Source of the DNA: Verrucomicrobiia bacterium Tous-C4TDCM
GTDB taxonomy: Bacteria > Verrucomicrobiota > Verrucomicrobiia > Verrucomicrobiales > Akkermansiaceae
DNA: 39,676 nt
Direction of reading: 5' to 3'
Assembly: GCA_002304315.1 (NCBI GenBank)
Contig: NEUO01000012.1
Location: 1 to 39,676 of the forward strand
Shown here: piece after piece, positions 17,603 through 25,738 of the stretch
Layout of the letters: every line of letters begins with the position of its first letter
Numbering within the stretch: the stretch's first letter is position 1
Notes under the pieces: generated by a model
What the model saw: the letters and a program-made list of their open reading frames with translations, nothing else
The model's database searches: none
Told to the model about the DNA's origin: nothing
Made by a program: the position numbers and the translations under genes

Positions 17603-19321
17603 ATGTCCGTCCTCTCCCGCGTTTTCAAACTGGTCCTGAAATACCCCTGGCGTGCGGGCATCTCGCTCGCCATGGCGGTGGCCTGCACGCTGCTGGTCCT
17701 GGTCCTGCCCACCGTGACCCAGGTGCTGGTCGACGACGTGATCGGCAAGCGCCGCGAGGACCTGCTGTTCCAGACCGCCGCCCTCGGCATCGGCGCGATC
17801 TTCATCCGCCAGGTCCTGTTCACGCTGCGCACCTACGGCAACAACGCCCTCGAGCAACGGCTGATCCACGACCTCCGCCGCGCGCTCTACGACAAGCTGC
17901 AGCGGCTGCCGATCAAGTGGTTCGACACCCACTCCTCCGGCGAGATCATGTCGCGCGTCGCCAGCGACGTGCCGTCCACCGACCGGGTCATCGTCGAAAC
18001 CATCGACCAGGCCATCCCCGCCGTCCTGCAGTTCTTCATCATGGCCGGCTGGATGTTCTACCACAGTTGGGAGCTCACCCTGGTCACCCTCGCCCCGCTG
18101 CCGATCATCGGCCTGATCACCACCCTCTATTCCAAACGCGCCGAGCCCCGCTGGCGCGAGTCGTCCGAAGCCTCCGCCGCCCTCAACGCCCTGCTTCACG
18201 ACAACCTCGCCGGGATCCGCCAGATCAAGGCCTACACCGTGGAACCCGAAGCCCTCGACCGCTTCGACGCCGCCAGCCGCCACGTCGGCGAAAAGCACAT
18301 GCGCGTGATGAAAGGCCAGTCGATCGTCTGGCCCGGCGTCTCGCTGCTCGCGGAGTCCGGTATCATCCTGATGCTCGGCTGCGGCGCCTGGTGGGTCCTC
18401 CAGGGCAAGATGGAAGCCGGCACCCCGATGGCGTTCCTGGTCGCCTGGGGCTTCCTCTTCGATCCGATCTCGCGGATTAACAACCTCACCCAGCTTTACC
18501 TCGGCGGCAAGGTCGCCGCGAAGCGCGTCTTCGACATCCTCGACCTGCCCGACGAGACTCACCTCACCGAAGGCGAACGCCCCGCCATCTTCTCCGGCCG
18601 CGTCGTGTTCGAAAACGCCGGCTTCTCCTACGACCCGGACTCGCCCGCCGTCCGCGGCATCTCGCTGGTTGCGGAGCCGGGCATGACCGTCGCCCTCGTC
18701 GGCCCCACCGGTGCGGGGAAATCCACCGTGCTCAACCTGCTGACCCGCTTCTACGAAACCGACCAGGGCCGCATCCTGCTCGACGGCCATCCGATCGAAT
18801 CGCTGTCGAAGGAATGGCTGCGCGACCACACCGGCTACGTCACCCAGGAAAGCTTCCTCTTCAACACCAGCCTGCGCGACAACCTCCGCCTCGCGAAGCC
18901 GGACGCGACCGACGACGAGATCTGGAGCGCCCTCGAAAGCGCCAACGCCGCGCATTTCGTCCGCGAGATGCCCGAGCAGCTCTACACCGTCGCCGGCGAG
19001 CGCGGCGTGCGCTTTTCCGGCGGTGAAAAGCAGCGCCTCTCGATCGCCCGGGCGCTGCTGAAGAATCCCCCGCTCCTCCTGTTAGACGAGGCCACCTCCG
19101 CGCTTGATAATGAGACGGAACGGCTGGTGCAGCAGGCGCTCGAAACCCTGCGCGCCGACCGCACCTCCTTCGTCATCGCCCATCGCCTGTCAACCGTGCG
19201 CAAGGCGGACCTGATCTGCGTGCTTGAAGACGGCAAGCTGGTCGAAAGCGGACGCCACGACGATCTGTTAGGAAGAGGCGGCTTGTATTCGCGGCTATGC
19301 GAAGCTTCCATTCGCGAGTAA
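17603..19321 (+). CDS. ABC exporter, MsbA-type (membrane plus ATPase half-transporter)
   Basis: 572 residues from ATG 17603 (in-frame ATGs at 17564 and 17591 give N-termini that do not look like the family). Residues about 1-310 hold six membrane segments of the exporter fold. The ATPase has Walker A GPTGAGKST (K373), Q-loop VTQES, signature RFSGGEKQR, Walker B LLLLDEAT and H-loop AHRLST. It would act as a homodimer flipping lipids such as lipid A core, or exporting a drug or peptide. The signature is FSGGE rather than LSGGQ, a tolerated variant. It is divergent from the repeat-protein gene across 245 bp in which I see no other gene. Confidence 0.9.
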   Translation: MSVLSRVFKLVLKYPWRAGISLAMAVACTLLVLVLPTVTQVLVDDVIGKRREDLLFQTAALGIGAIFIRQVLFTLRTYGNNALEQRLIHDLRRALYDKLQRLPIKWFDTHSSGEIMSRVASDVPSTDRVIVETIDQAIPAVLQFFIMAGWMFYHSWELTLVTLAPLPIIGLITTLYSKRAEPRWRESSEASAALNALLHDNLAGIRQIKAYTVEPEALDRFDAASRHVGEKHMRVMKGQSIVWPGVSLLAESGIILMLGCGAWWVLQGKMEAGTPMAFLVAWGFLFDPISRINNLTQLYLGGKVAAKRVFDILDLPDETHLTEGERPAIFSGRVVFENAGFSYDPDSPAVRGISLVAEPGMTVALVGPTGAGKSTVLNLLTRFYETDQGRILLDGHPIESLSKEWLRDHTGYVTQESFLFNTSLRDNLRLAKPDATDDEIWSALESANAAHFVREMPEQLYTVAGERGVRFSGGEKQRLSIARALLKNPPLLLLDEATSALDNETERLVQQALETLRADRTSFVIAHRLSTVRKADLICVLEDGKLVESGRHDDLLGRGGLYSRLCEASIRE

Positions 19322-19347
19322 CCTTGTTCACGCCCGCTGCCCGCCCC

Positions 19348-19647
19348 ATGGAAACCGTCCTGCAACTCCCCGAATCCGAAGATCCCTGCACCATCAAGGA
19401 TGTCGTCGAAGCGCTCCGCAAGGAGAAGCTCTTCCCCAGCCACGAATCGAAAAACTGGGGCGACTGGATCCATTTCGAAGGCGAGCGCACCGTCATCAGC
19501 ATCGAATCGCTGCGCGGCCTGACCAGCTCCGCGACCATCGAGCACTCCGAAGACGAGAGCGAGGAGCTCACGCCCGCCATCCTCCGCGCCTTCGGCCGAC
19601 TGAAGTGGGTCGGCATCGGCGAGGACGGCGAGTATCCGCTGGATTGA
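19348..19647 (+). CDS. Small protein of unknown function
   Basis: 99 residues from ATG 19348, chosen because the longer frame overlaps the ABC exporter. It is soluble and acidic (METVLQLPESEDPCTIKDVV...EHSEDESEEL...WVGIGEDGEYPLD), without signal peptide or membrane segment. The region KNWGDWIHFEGERTVISIESLRG looks like a small alpha/beta domain, but I recognise no family. It begins 27 bp after the exporter and may be co-transcribed with it. Codon use resembles the neighbours, which supports a real gene. Confidence 0.7.
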   Translation: METVLQLPESEDPCTIKDVVEALRKEKLFPSHESKNWGDWIHFEGERTVISIESLRGLTSSATIEHSEDESEELTPAILRAFGRLKWVGIGEDGEYPLD

Positions 19648-19665
19648 CCGCTCCGTCATCGCGTG

Positions 19666-19763
19666 CTTCACGCTGGCTTGATCGGAGAGGGTGAGTCTCG
19701 CGCCCTCGACCTAAGCGCCGTGATCGGGGGCGCGAGACGCACCCTCTCCGCCCACTTCACGCT
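19666..19763. repeat. MITE-like hairpin with flanking 9-bp direct repeats
   Basis: Arms 19684-19705 (GGAGAGGGTGAGTCTCGCG...) and 19728-19749 are 22-bp inverted repeats with one mismatch and a 22-nt loop. Outside them the 9-mer CTTCACGCT occurs on both sides (19666-19674 and 19755-19763), as a target-site duplication would. The element carries no coding capacity and lacks a T-run, so it is not a typical terminator. It lies between the 99-residue gene and the GH128-like gene. Confidence 0.6.
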
Positions 19764-19796
19764 TGGCGTCCCGCGATTCGGAAGCATCGTCCCCCC

Positions 19797-20561
19797 ATGC
19801 TCGACCGCCGCCGCTTCCTCAGCACCTGCACGGCCGCCGCTTTCGCGCCCTCCCCGCTTTTCGCCCAGGGCCAGCAGGCCTCGACGAAGAAGGGCTGGGC
19901 CGGCGGCGATGCCAACATCCACCGCCTGTTCGGCGCGCATTGGTATTACACCTGGTGGACCGGCGGCAACGGCTCGAAGGACGCGAAGTTCGTCCCGATG
20001 CTCAAGCGCGCCCAGGACATCGGGAAGCTCGGCGAGATCGAACGCTTGCAGGCCATCGACCACATGCTCGGCTACAACGAACCCGAACGCAGCGACCAAG
20101 GGAACACCACCCTCGAAAAGGGCCTCGAACTCTGGCCGAAGCTCGTCGCGCTCGCCGAAAAGAAGAACCTCCGCCTCGGCTCCCCCGCCCCATCTTCCGA
20201 CGACAAGGGCATGAAGTGGCTCGACGCCTTCATGAAGGAGGCCAAGCGCAAGAAGCTGCGGGTCGACTTCATCGCCATCCACTGGTACCGCAGCCGCGAT
20301 GCGGGGGCCTTCGAAGCCTTCGTCAAGGACCTCGCCAAAAGCTACCGCCTGCCGATCTGGATCACCGAGTTCAACGGCTGGACCGGCCCGGAGCGGGAGA
20401 ACTACGACTTCCTCAAAAAGAGCCTGCGCTTCCTGGAGCGCAGCAAGGACATCGAGCGCTACGCCTACTTCGAACCGGGCAAGGGCAAGGAACACAGCCT
20501 GTTCAAGAAGGACGGCGAGCTGTCCCGGATGGGCGAGCTTTATCGCGACGCGGGGACCTGA
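19797..20561 (+). CDS. Tat-exported glycoside hydrolase, GH128-like catalytic core
   Basis: 254 residues. The N-terminus MLDRRRFLSTCTAAAF is a twin-arginine-type signal. The rest is a compact (beta/alpha)8 fold of the 'glycosyl hydrolase catalytic core' family (PF11790, GH128 endo-beta-1,3-glucanases). LGYNEPE supplies the presumptive acid/base E95, IAIHWY (159-164) lines the active site, and WITEFNGW supplies the nucleophile E191. An aromatic pair HWYYTWW near residue 48 is also typical of the family. It probably acts in the periplasm on beta-glucan or a related polymer. The last 22 bp overlap, tail to tail, the remnant of a cytochrome c peroxidase gene on the other strand. Confidence 0.82.
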   Translation: MLDRRRFLSTCTAAAFAPSPLFAQGQQASTKKGWAGGDANIHRLFGAHWYYTWWTGGNGSKDAKFVPMLKRAQDIGKLGEIERLQAIDHMLGYNEPERSDQGNTTLEKGLELWPKLVALAEKKNLRLGSPAPSSDDKGMKWLDAFMKEAKRKKLRVDFIAIHWYRSRDAGAFEAFVKDLAKSYRLPIWITEFNGWTGPERENYDFLKKSLRFLERSKDIERYAYFEPGKGKEHSLFKKDGELSRMGELYRDAGT

Positions 20562-20809
20562 GGCTCGTCGCTCAGCGCCTTCAAGAACGCCACCGGCGCC
20601 TGCTTGTCCTCGTCGCTCAGCCCCAGACCGTCGTGGCTCAGATGCTTCGCGAGGTGGGGATCCAGCGTGGCACTGCTTTGGATGGGGTGGTCGTGGTGTT
20701 CGATCACTTCCTCGAGCGTGGCGAAGCGGCCGTCGTGCAGGTAAGCTGTAGTCCGCGCGGCGGACGCGGCTTGGAGCAGCAGTCAGAGGACGATGAAGAC
20801 GCGCGGCAT
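20540..20809 (-). pseudogene. Wreck of a di-haem cytochrome c peroxidase (MauG-like) gene
   Basis: Reading the minus strand from ATG 20809 gives MPRVFIVL-stop-LLLQAASAA, which is a good signal peptide if the TGA is restored to TGG (Trp). It then runs without a break into TTAYLHDGRFATLEEVIEHH and on to LAKHLSHDGLGLSDEDK and AFLKALSDE, ending at TAA (20540). The latter is the C-terminal end of CcpA/MauG-type peroxidases (family pattern 'TAPYMHDGRFATLEEV...GLxLSxEDK..LVAFLKxLTD'). Roughly 300 residues with the haem sites are missing, so a large internal deletion joined signal peptide and tail, and a nonsense codon followed. The start lies 3 bp after the sulfatase stop, so it was the second gene of that operon. 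Confidence 0.8.
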
Positions 20810-20812
20810 GGC

Positions 20813-23800
20813 TCAGTTCACGGTGAAGGCCTCGGCGATCGTGCGCTGCGGGCCGGTCGCGCTGTTGAAGCGCACGCTGACATTCCGCGCGCCGGGAGAC
20901 GCCAGCGGATCGATCGCGAAGGTGGCCTGAACCAGCGTCTGGCTCGGCCGGGTGAACGCGCTCGTGGTCACGCCACCACCGGCAACGGTGACGGAGAAGA
21001 CGGCGACATTTGCGGGCGGCAGGTTCGGGGTCAGCGCCGGATCCAGCTCGATGACCACCGTCACACTGCTGCCGCGCGCCCCGCTGTTAGGAGTCACGGT
21101 GTTCGGTCCCCCGCCGGTGACCGGCGAGGAAGAAGCCACCGTCCCCGCGAAGCCCGTGCGGTCGTAGGTGGAGATCCCGGTGCGGGTCGCCCGGTAGAAG
21201 CGCTTCGTCGCCGGCGGCTGGACCACGTTGTTCTCTGTTAGAACGCCGGTGTCATCGCCGCTCGCCACCACGCCGGCCGCGACCGGAGCCCAGCTTGTTA
21301 GATTCGCCGATGCCTCCACGGTGTAGATCCCGCCTTCCACCGCCTGCCAGGTGACCGTCACGTCGTCGCCATTCACCGATGCCCCGCCCGCCTTCTCCGC
21401 GGTCGCCGGCCCGCCGATGAAGCTGGTCGTCACCGGTTCCGTGTCGCTGGTCACGACGCCGCCGACCGGATCGCCGTAGTAGCTGCGGCCAACCTGATAG
21501 GGAAACACCGGCAGCCCGTCCGCACCGATGCACAGGAAGTAGGCCCAGGTCCCGGCAGGAAACTCCGGCGTCACGCAGAAGCGGACATTGTATTCGTTCA
21601 GGTCGAAATCGTTCGCCGCGGCCCCCGAAGCGATCTGATAGGGCTGCCCGGTCCCCGGCTTGATGACGTCGCCCTTGTAAGCGTTGTCTTCCAGGTAGCG
21701 GCCCAGCGGGTATTCGGTGCCGACCGGCGGTCCGCTCTGCGCGGCGGCCACGTTGTAAGCCCGCACCGCCCACTGCGGCAGCGTGGTGCGGCCGGTGTCA
21801 GTGCCCGCCTGGCCGTTGCGCGGGAGGAAGCCACTGACCATCCGCCGCACCCCGCTGTTGGGATTCATCGCCTCCGAGTAGCCGTAGGGTCCATAGATCG
21901 GCAGGCCGTCGCGGACCCAGCCGGCGATCGGCGAGTGCTTCGTCACCGGCGTCGCGCTCTCGCTGTAAAGGTTCGCCGCCTCGTTGTAATCGACGTGGTC
22001 GCCCAGCCGGTGACGCAGGGCGATGGGATTCGAGTGGTAGTGATGGTTGTTGCCGGCCTGGTGCGCGCCCGCGTTGTCGAAGGTCACCCGCTCGTTGACA
22101 TAGGCGTCGCGGTTCCAGAAGCCGCTGCCGGCCGCGTCCGCGGTGCCGTTCCAGAAGAAGGCGTCGCGGATGTCGAACACCGACACGCCGTCGACGAAGT
22201 AGCCCACCGTTCCGCCGCCGAACAAGGTCTTGGTCGTCGGGATCACCGGCACCCGCGGAAAGCGGAAGCGCGCGGCGGTGTTAGACGGGTAGTTCGGGAA
22301 GAGGTTGGTCTTCTGCGCATTCAAATACCACGGCCCCATCACATGCCCCGGCAAGCCGGTGCTGCGGATGTAAACCCACTGGTTGGAGAAGTCGATCTGA
22401 TGCACCCCGTTGTAGGTCGGCGACGCCTGCACTCCGGCACCCCGGTTCCAGGTGCTGGCCGCGTTGCCGTTGTTCATGTCCGCCAGCGTCGGGAACAGCC
22501 GCGCATACTGGCCGGAGTCGCGGGTGAACCAGCTTGTCAACAAAGGCTCGTCCGGCGTGTCGGTCCCCCGCACCTCGGCCATCTCCAGCTTCAGCGCCGC
22601 GTACGCCGCCTGGTCCGCCGCGCTCAAGGCCACGTTGCCCAGCAAGGTGGTCGTCTCGTTGAGGTCAGTGCCGGTTTTGTAGAACTCCTCGTGGCCGTCA
22701 TCGAACTGGATCAGCTTGTAACCCGCCGCATCGACGATCGCCTGCCCCGACTGCGCGGTGGTGAGATCGGCCCCGAACTGCTGGAAGAACGCGTGGCGCG
22801 GTGTGTCCGCGGTGTTCGCCAGCACCGGCATCACGCTGTGCGAATCGATCGCCTGGCCCACCGGTTGGGTCGCCGCCACATTGATCCCCGCCAGCTCCAG
22901 GATCGTCGCGTAAAGGTCGACGCTGTGCACCGGCACCGCGCTGCTGCGGTTCGGACTCGCCACCCCCTTGCCGGCGATGATCAAGGGCACCCGCGTCCCG
23001 CCTTCATAGAGCGTCCCCTTGCTATGGGCCGCGGTATAGGGCGGCTGGATCACGTTCTGCGGCGTTCCGTTGTCGCCGATGAAAATCACCGTGGTCTTCG
23101 TGAGATCCACCTCCGCCAAGAGACGGCCGATCTCCGTGTCCATCGCCTCGCACATCGCTTCGTAGAGGTTCCGGTTGGTCGCCGCCGCGGCATCGTAGCC
23201 GTGCAAATTCAGCGGCGGCTGGTGCAGCGGCGCGTGCGGCGCATTCAAGGCCACCCAGGCGAACCACGGCGCGTTGCCCCGCGCGGCGATCCAGTCGATC
23301 GCATCGTCCACCGCATCGCTGGTCGCGTAGTCCGTCGTCGCCGCGGCCACCCCGTTGGTCACCTTGGTCCAAGACGAGTAATCCGGCAGAGCCCCGCTGA
23401 TCGACCCCGCAAAGTGGGGCCAGCCGCCGATCGTCCGCGGCGTATCGTTGGTCCCCGCACCCGCATTCAAGTGCCACTTGCCGAACATCGCCAGCCCGTG
23501 CCCCGTCGCCGGGTTCGCCGCGAAAGCTTCCGGCAGGGTGAACTCCGCCGCTTGAAGTTGCGGGCTCGCCGCTCCGGTCAACTGCGCCCCGATCCCCGTC
23601 CGGAACGGCTGCCGCCCGGTGAGCATCGCCGCCCGCGACGGCGAGCACACCGGATGCCCGTAGGCCCGGGTGAAAAGCACTCCGCTGTTTTTCAGCGTCG
23701 CCAGATTCGGCATCGGCGGGACACTGGCACCAGCTTGCGAGGTCAGCGGGAAACCATCGGCGCCGAGGTCGTCGGCGATCACCAGCAGAACGTTCCCGGC

Positions 23801-23875
23801 ATGAAGTCCGGTCGCGAAGAAGAGCGAAGCGAGGACGGGGAGAATTACACGGCGCTTCGATGGGCTCGGGCTCAT
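20813..23875 (-). CDS. Secreted sulfatase fused to a YHYH domain
   Basis: 1020 residues with signal peptide (1-26). Residues about 27-435 form an arylsulfatase-type domain: metal-binding DDLG (35-38), CSPSR with C77 as the formylglycine precursor, FGKWHL and a second metal motif GDNG (268-271). Residues about 445-800 are a second domain with NNHHYHSN (H611, H612, Y613, H614), DGLPIYGPYG and further conserved aromatic/Gly residues typical of the YHYH family (PF14240). An Ig-like segment with VEASANLTSW and KRFYRATR (about 850-898) and an IPT/TIG-like C-terminal domain (about 925-1020) follow. It would hydrolyse sulfate esters of extracellular glycans; the YHYH part is of unknown function. It needs an anaerobic or FGE-type maturase, not in this window. 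Confidence 0.88.
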   Translation of the reverse strand: MSPSPSKRRVILPVLASLFFATGLHAGNVLLVIADDLGADGFPLTSQAGASVPPMPNLATLKNSGVLFTRAYGHPVCSPSRAAMLTGRQPFRTGIGAQLTGAASPQLQAAEFTLPEAFAANPATGHGLAMFGKWHLNAGAGTNDTPRTIGGWPHFAGSISGALPDYSSWTKVTNGVAAATTDYATSDAVDDAIDWIAARGNAPWFAWVALNAPHAPLHQPPLNLHGYDAAAATNRNLYEAMCEAMDTEIGRLLAEVDLTKTTVIFIGDNGTPQNVIQPPYTAAHSKGTLYEGGTRVPLIIAGKGVASPNRSSAVPVHSVDLYATILELAGINVAATQPVGQAIDSHSVMPVLANTADTPRHAFFQQFGADLTTAQSGQAIVDAAGYKLIQFDDGHEEFYKTGTDLNETTTLLGNVALSAADQAAYAALKLEMAEVRGTDTPDEPLLTSWFTRDSGQYARLFPTLADMNNGNAASTWNRGAGVQASPTYNGVHQIDFSNQWVYIRSTGLPGHVMGPWYLNAQKTNLFPNYPSNTAARFRFPRVPVIPTTKTLFGGGTVGYFVDGVSVFDIRDAFFWNGTADAAGSGFWNRDAYVNERVTFDNAGAHQAGNNHHYHSNPIALRHRLGDHVDYNEAANLYSESATPVTKHSPIAGWVRDGLPIYGPYGYSEAMNPNSGVRRMVSGFLPRNGQAGTDTGRTTLPQWAVRAYNVAAAQSGPPVGTEYPLGRYLEDNAYKGDVIKPGTGQPYQIASGAAANDFDLNEYNVRFCVTPEFPAGTWAYFLCIGADGLPVFPYQVGRSYYGDPVGGVVTSDTEPVTTSFIGGPATAEKAGGASVNGDDVTVTWQAVEGGIYTVEASANLTSWAPVAAGVVASGDDTGVLTENNVVQPPATKRFYRATRTGISTYDRTGFAGTVASSSPVTGGGPNTVTPNSGARGSSVTVVIELDPALTPNLPPANVAVFSVTVAGGGVTTSAFTRPSQTLVQATFAIDPLASPGARNVSVRFNSATGPQRTIAEAFTVN

Positions 23876-24015
23876 CGTGCGATAAAGCCAGATTCCCGGC
23901 GGAAGGTCGCGCTCCTTGACCTTATCTTAACAATTCTCCCTCGGCTGCCCGGATCCGCCCGGTCGCCGCCTGCCGGCCCGGCATCGCGACCGCTTGTTTT
24001 CACGCAAATTTTCGC

Positions 24016-24043
24016 TTGCCCACCGGTTTCGCCCGTGTAGAAC
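24016..24043 (+). promoter_or_regulatory. Putative sigma-70 promoter of tRNA-Gly
   Basis: TTGCCC (24016-24021) and TAGAAC (24038-24043) are spaced by 16 bp and would start transcription about 14-16 nt before the tRNA. The stretch 23876-24015, between the sulfatase gene and this promoter, holds nothing else that I can identify. Confidence 0.5.
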
Positions 24044-24063
24044 CCCGCCACGCGTATCGCAAC

Positions 24064-24138
24064 GCGGGCGTAGCTCAGTGGTAGAGCGCCACCTTGCCAA
24101 GGTGGATGTCGTGAGTTCGAATCTCATCGCCCGCTCCA
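24064..24138 (+). tRNA. tRNA-Gly (anticodon GCC)
   Basis: A complete cloverleaf: acceptor GCGGGCG/CGCCCGC, D-arm TAGCTCAGTGGTAGAGC, anticodon arm CCACC-TTGCCAA-GGTGG with anticodon GCC at 24096-24098, T-arm with GTTCGAAT, discriminator T and an encoded CCA (24136-24138). It reads GGC and GGU glycine codons. A terminator follows immediately. Confidence 0.97.
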
Positions 24139-24147
24139 ATTTCCTCG

Positions 24148-24176
24148 AAGGCCTTCCGGTGACGGAAGGCCTTTTT
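24148..24176 (+). terminator. Rho-independent terminator of tRNA-Gly
   Basis: A perfect 10-bp stem AAGGCCTTCC/GGAAGGCCTT (24148-24157 with 24164-24173), loop GGTGAC, then five T (24172-24176), 10 bp after the tRNA CCA end. Confidence 0.92.
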
Positions 24177-24197
24177 GGTTTCCGGCAGGTTGAACCT

Positions 24198-24268
24198 CCA
24201 AGACGCCCAGTTCGCCAAGAACAGGCATTTCTCCCATTTCCGAAAACTTGGCGACCTTGGCGACTTGG
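24198..24268. repeat. Intergenic inverted repeat built on TTGGCG/CGCCAA units
   Basis: Arms 24198-24219 and 24247-24268 match 19 of 22 when one is reverse-complemented; the right arm reads CTTGGCGACCTTGGCGACTT, an internal repetition of TTGGCGACC/T. A 27-bp spacer separates them. Similar 'CTTGGCGNCTTGGCG' intergenic repeats are common in some bacterial genomes (recollection). It lies between the tRNA terminator and prmA and may form the leader of the prmA transcript. Confidence 0.55.
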
Positions 24269-24333
24269 TGGTGAAATTCTTCCCGCCTCGATTGGCACTT
24301 GGCACTTCCCCTTTGGAACTTAAAACCCTCCGC

Positions 24334-25185
24334 ATGTTCGTCTGGTCGAAACTCTCCGCCTCCAAGTGGCTCGATGCCTGGGAAGACCGCTTCCGCGGCA
24401 ACCCGAATTTCGTCATGCACGTCATCAAAGGCGGCAAGTCGATCCGCCTCGAGGTCTTCTGCGCGACCCAAAAGGAGGCCGATGTGATCGCCGAGCAATT
24501 CGGTGGCAGCATCCGCAAGCTCGCCCGCACCGACTGGGCCAGCGCCGCCCCCGCCGTCCCGCCACCGATCAAGGTCCGTGACAAGTTCCTCGTCACCCAG
24601 GCCGCCGACCCCAAGGAACTCAAGCGCCTCGAAAAGGCCCACCCCGGCCGCGACCTGCTCAGCCTGCCGCCCGAAATGGCCTTCGGCACCGGCGACCACG
24701 CCACCACCTCGACCTGCCTCCGCATCCTCGTCGATATCGCGAAATCCCGCCCCGCCGGCTGGAGCTGCGTCGATCTCGGCTGCGGCACCGGCGTCTTGGC
24801 CATCGCCGCGAAAAAACTCGGCGCCGGCGAGGTCTTCGCCTGCGATTTCGATCCCTTCGCGGTGAAAGTCGCCGAGCGCAACATGGTCCGCAACCATGTG
24901 GAAGGCGTTGAAACCAAGGAACTCGACGTCCTCAAGTGGAAGCCGAAGCGGAAATACGACGTGGTGGTTGCCAATCTCTTCTCCACCGTCCTGATCCAGG
25001 CCTTCCCGGTCATCACCAAGCTGATGAAGCCCGGCGCGGAGCTGGTCATTTCCGGAATCCTCGCCGACCAGGCCTGGGGCGTCTTTACCGCCGCCGCCGG
25101 CTACGGCCTCGGTTTCCCGCAAGTGATCCGCAAGGGCAAATGGGTCACCGCCCGCGGGGCCTGGATGAACGATCTGACGGCTTGA
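24334..25185 (+). CDS. prmA: Ribosomal protein L11 methyltransferase
   Basis: 283 residues from ATG 24334; the longer frame from 24175 crosses the intergenic repeat and the tRNA terminator and is rejected. PrmA trimethylates ribosomal protein L11 using S-adenosylmethionine. Visible are the N-terminal substrate-recognition half, the family hallmark PPEMAFGTGDHATTSTC, the SAM-binding DLGCGTGVLAIAA (D147-G153) and catalytic-loop VVANLF followed by a SGILADQ strand. The C-terminus GFPQVIRKGKWVTARGAWMND is intact, yet a diverged second copy of this end lies 0.8 kb downstream. The nucleotidyltransferase gene begins 13 bp after its stop. Confidence 0.9.
   Translation: MFVWSKLSASKWLDAWEDRFRGNPNFVMHVIKGGKSIRLEVFCATQKEADVIAEQFGGSIRKLARTDWASAAPAVPPPIKVRDKFLVTQAADPKELKRLEKAHPGRDLLSLPPEMAFGTGDHATTSTCLRILVDIAKSRPAGWSCVDLGCGTGVLAIAAKKLGAGEVFACDFDPFAVKVAERNMVRNHVEGVETKELDVLKWKPKRKYDVVVANLFSTVLIQAFPVITKLMKPGAELVISGILADQAWGVFTAAAGYGLGFPQVIRKGKWVTARGAWMNDLTA
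25111..25151. repeat. Upstream copy of 41-bp prmA-tail direct repeat
   Basis: This stretch, in the prmA 3' end (protein GFPQVIRKGKWVT), matches 25946-25986 at 36 of 41 positions. All five differences are transitions. It marks one edge of the two-gene nucleotidyltransferase cassette. Confidence 0.8.
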
Positions 25186-25198
25186 AACCGGCCTTGCC

Positions 25199-25738
25199 AT
25201 GCTTTCCGAACTCGAACTGCTTCTCGACGTCTCCCAACGGCTGGAGGAGGCCGGTCTCGACTACATGCTCACCGGGTCGATGGCCCTCAATCACTACGCC
25301 CAGCCCCGGATGACCCGGGACATCGATTTCGTCCTCGTCCTCCTCCTCAAGGATCTCGACATCCTGCCGCGGATCTTCGGCGAAGAATTCTATTTCAGTC
25401 CGGAGGCGGCCCGGGAGGCGATTCTCCATCAGTCCTGTTTCAACGTCATCCATCAGGAAAGCCTGATCAAAATCGATTTCATGATCCGCAAGCGCGAAGA
25501 CTACCGCCTTGTCGAGTTCGAGCGCCGACGGCGGATCGAGGTTGCGGGTGTTCCTCTTTGGATCGTCAGCAAGGAAGACCTCATCCTCTCCAAGCTCGAT
25601 TGGGCCCGCCAATCGCAAAGCGAACGCCAGCTCTCCGATGTCGAGAACCTGCTCGCCACCGGAGCCGACATGGAATACCTCCAGACATGGTCTCGAAAAT
25701 TGAACCTGACCGCTATGCTGACACGGGTTTTGCCATAG
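25199..25738 (+). CDS. Nucleotidyltransferase-fold protein (AbiEii/MNT-like)
   Basis: 179 residues with the minimal polymerase-beta-like nucleotidyltransferase signature: G26-S27 in LTGSMALNHYAQPRMTRDIDF, metal-binding D41 and D43 (RDIDF), and a third carboxylate D93 in LIKIDFMI. All three acidic residues are kept, so it should be active. Proteins of this shape occur as toxin-like partners (AbiEii, MNT/HEPN) that transfer AMP or CMP to proteins or tRNA, as well as in orphan pairs. It starts 13 bp after prmA and overlaps the next gene by 52 bp, implying coupling. The pair sits between two copies of the prmA tail, pointing to acquisition as a cassette. Confidence 0.75.
   Translation: MLSELELLLDVSQRLEEAGLDYMLTGSMALNHYAQPRMTRDIDFVLVLLLKDLDILPRIFGEEFYFSPEAAREAILHQSCFNVIHQESLIKIDFMIRKREDYRLVEFERRRRIEVAGVPLWIVSKEDLILSKLDWARQSQSERQLSDVENLLATGADMEYLQTWSRKLNLTAMLTRVLP

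Noticed and set aside
20562-20812. Plus-strand continuation of the GH128-like gene through this region
   Set aside because: The gene ends at a proper stop at 20561; the sequence beyond codes, on the other strand, the cytochrome c peroxidase remnant.
24175-24333. N-terminal extension of PrmA from the ATG-like start at 24175
   Set aside because: It begins inside the terminator T-run of the tRNA and translates an inverted repeat; the ATG at 24334 gives a normal PrmA N-terminus.
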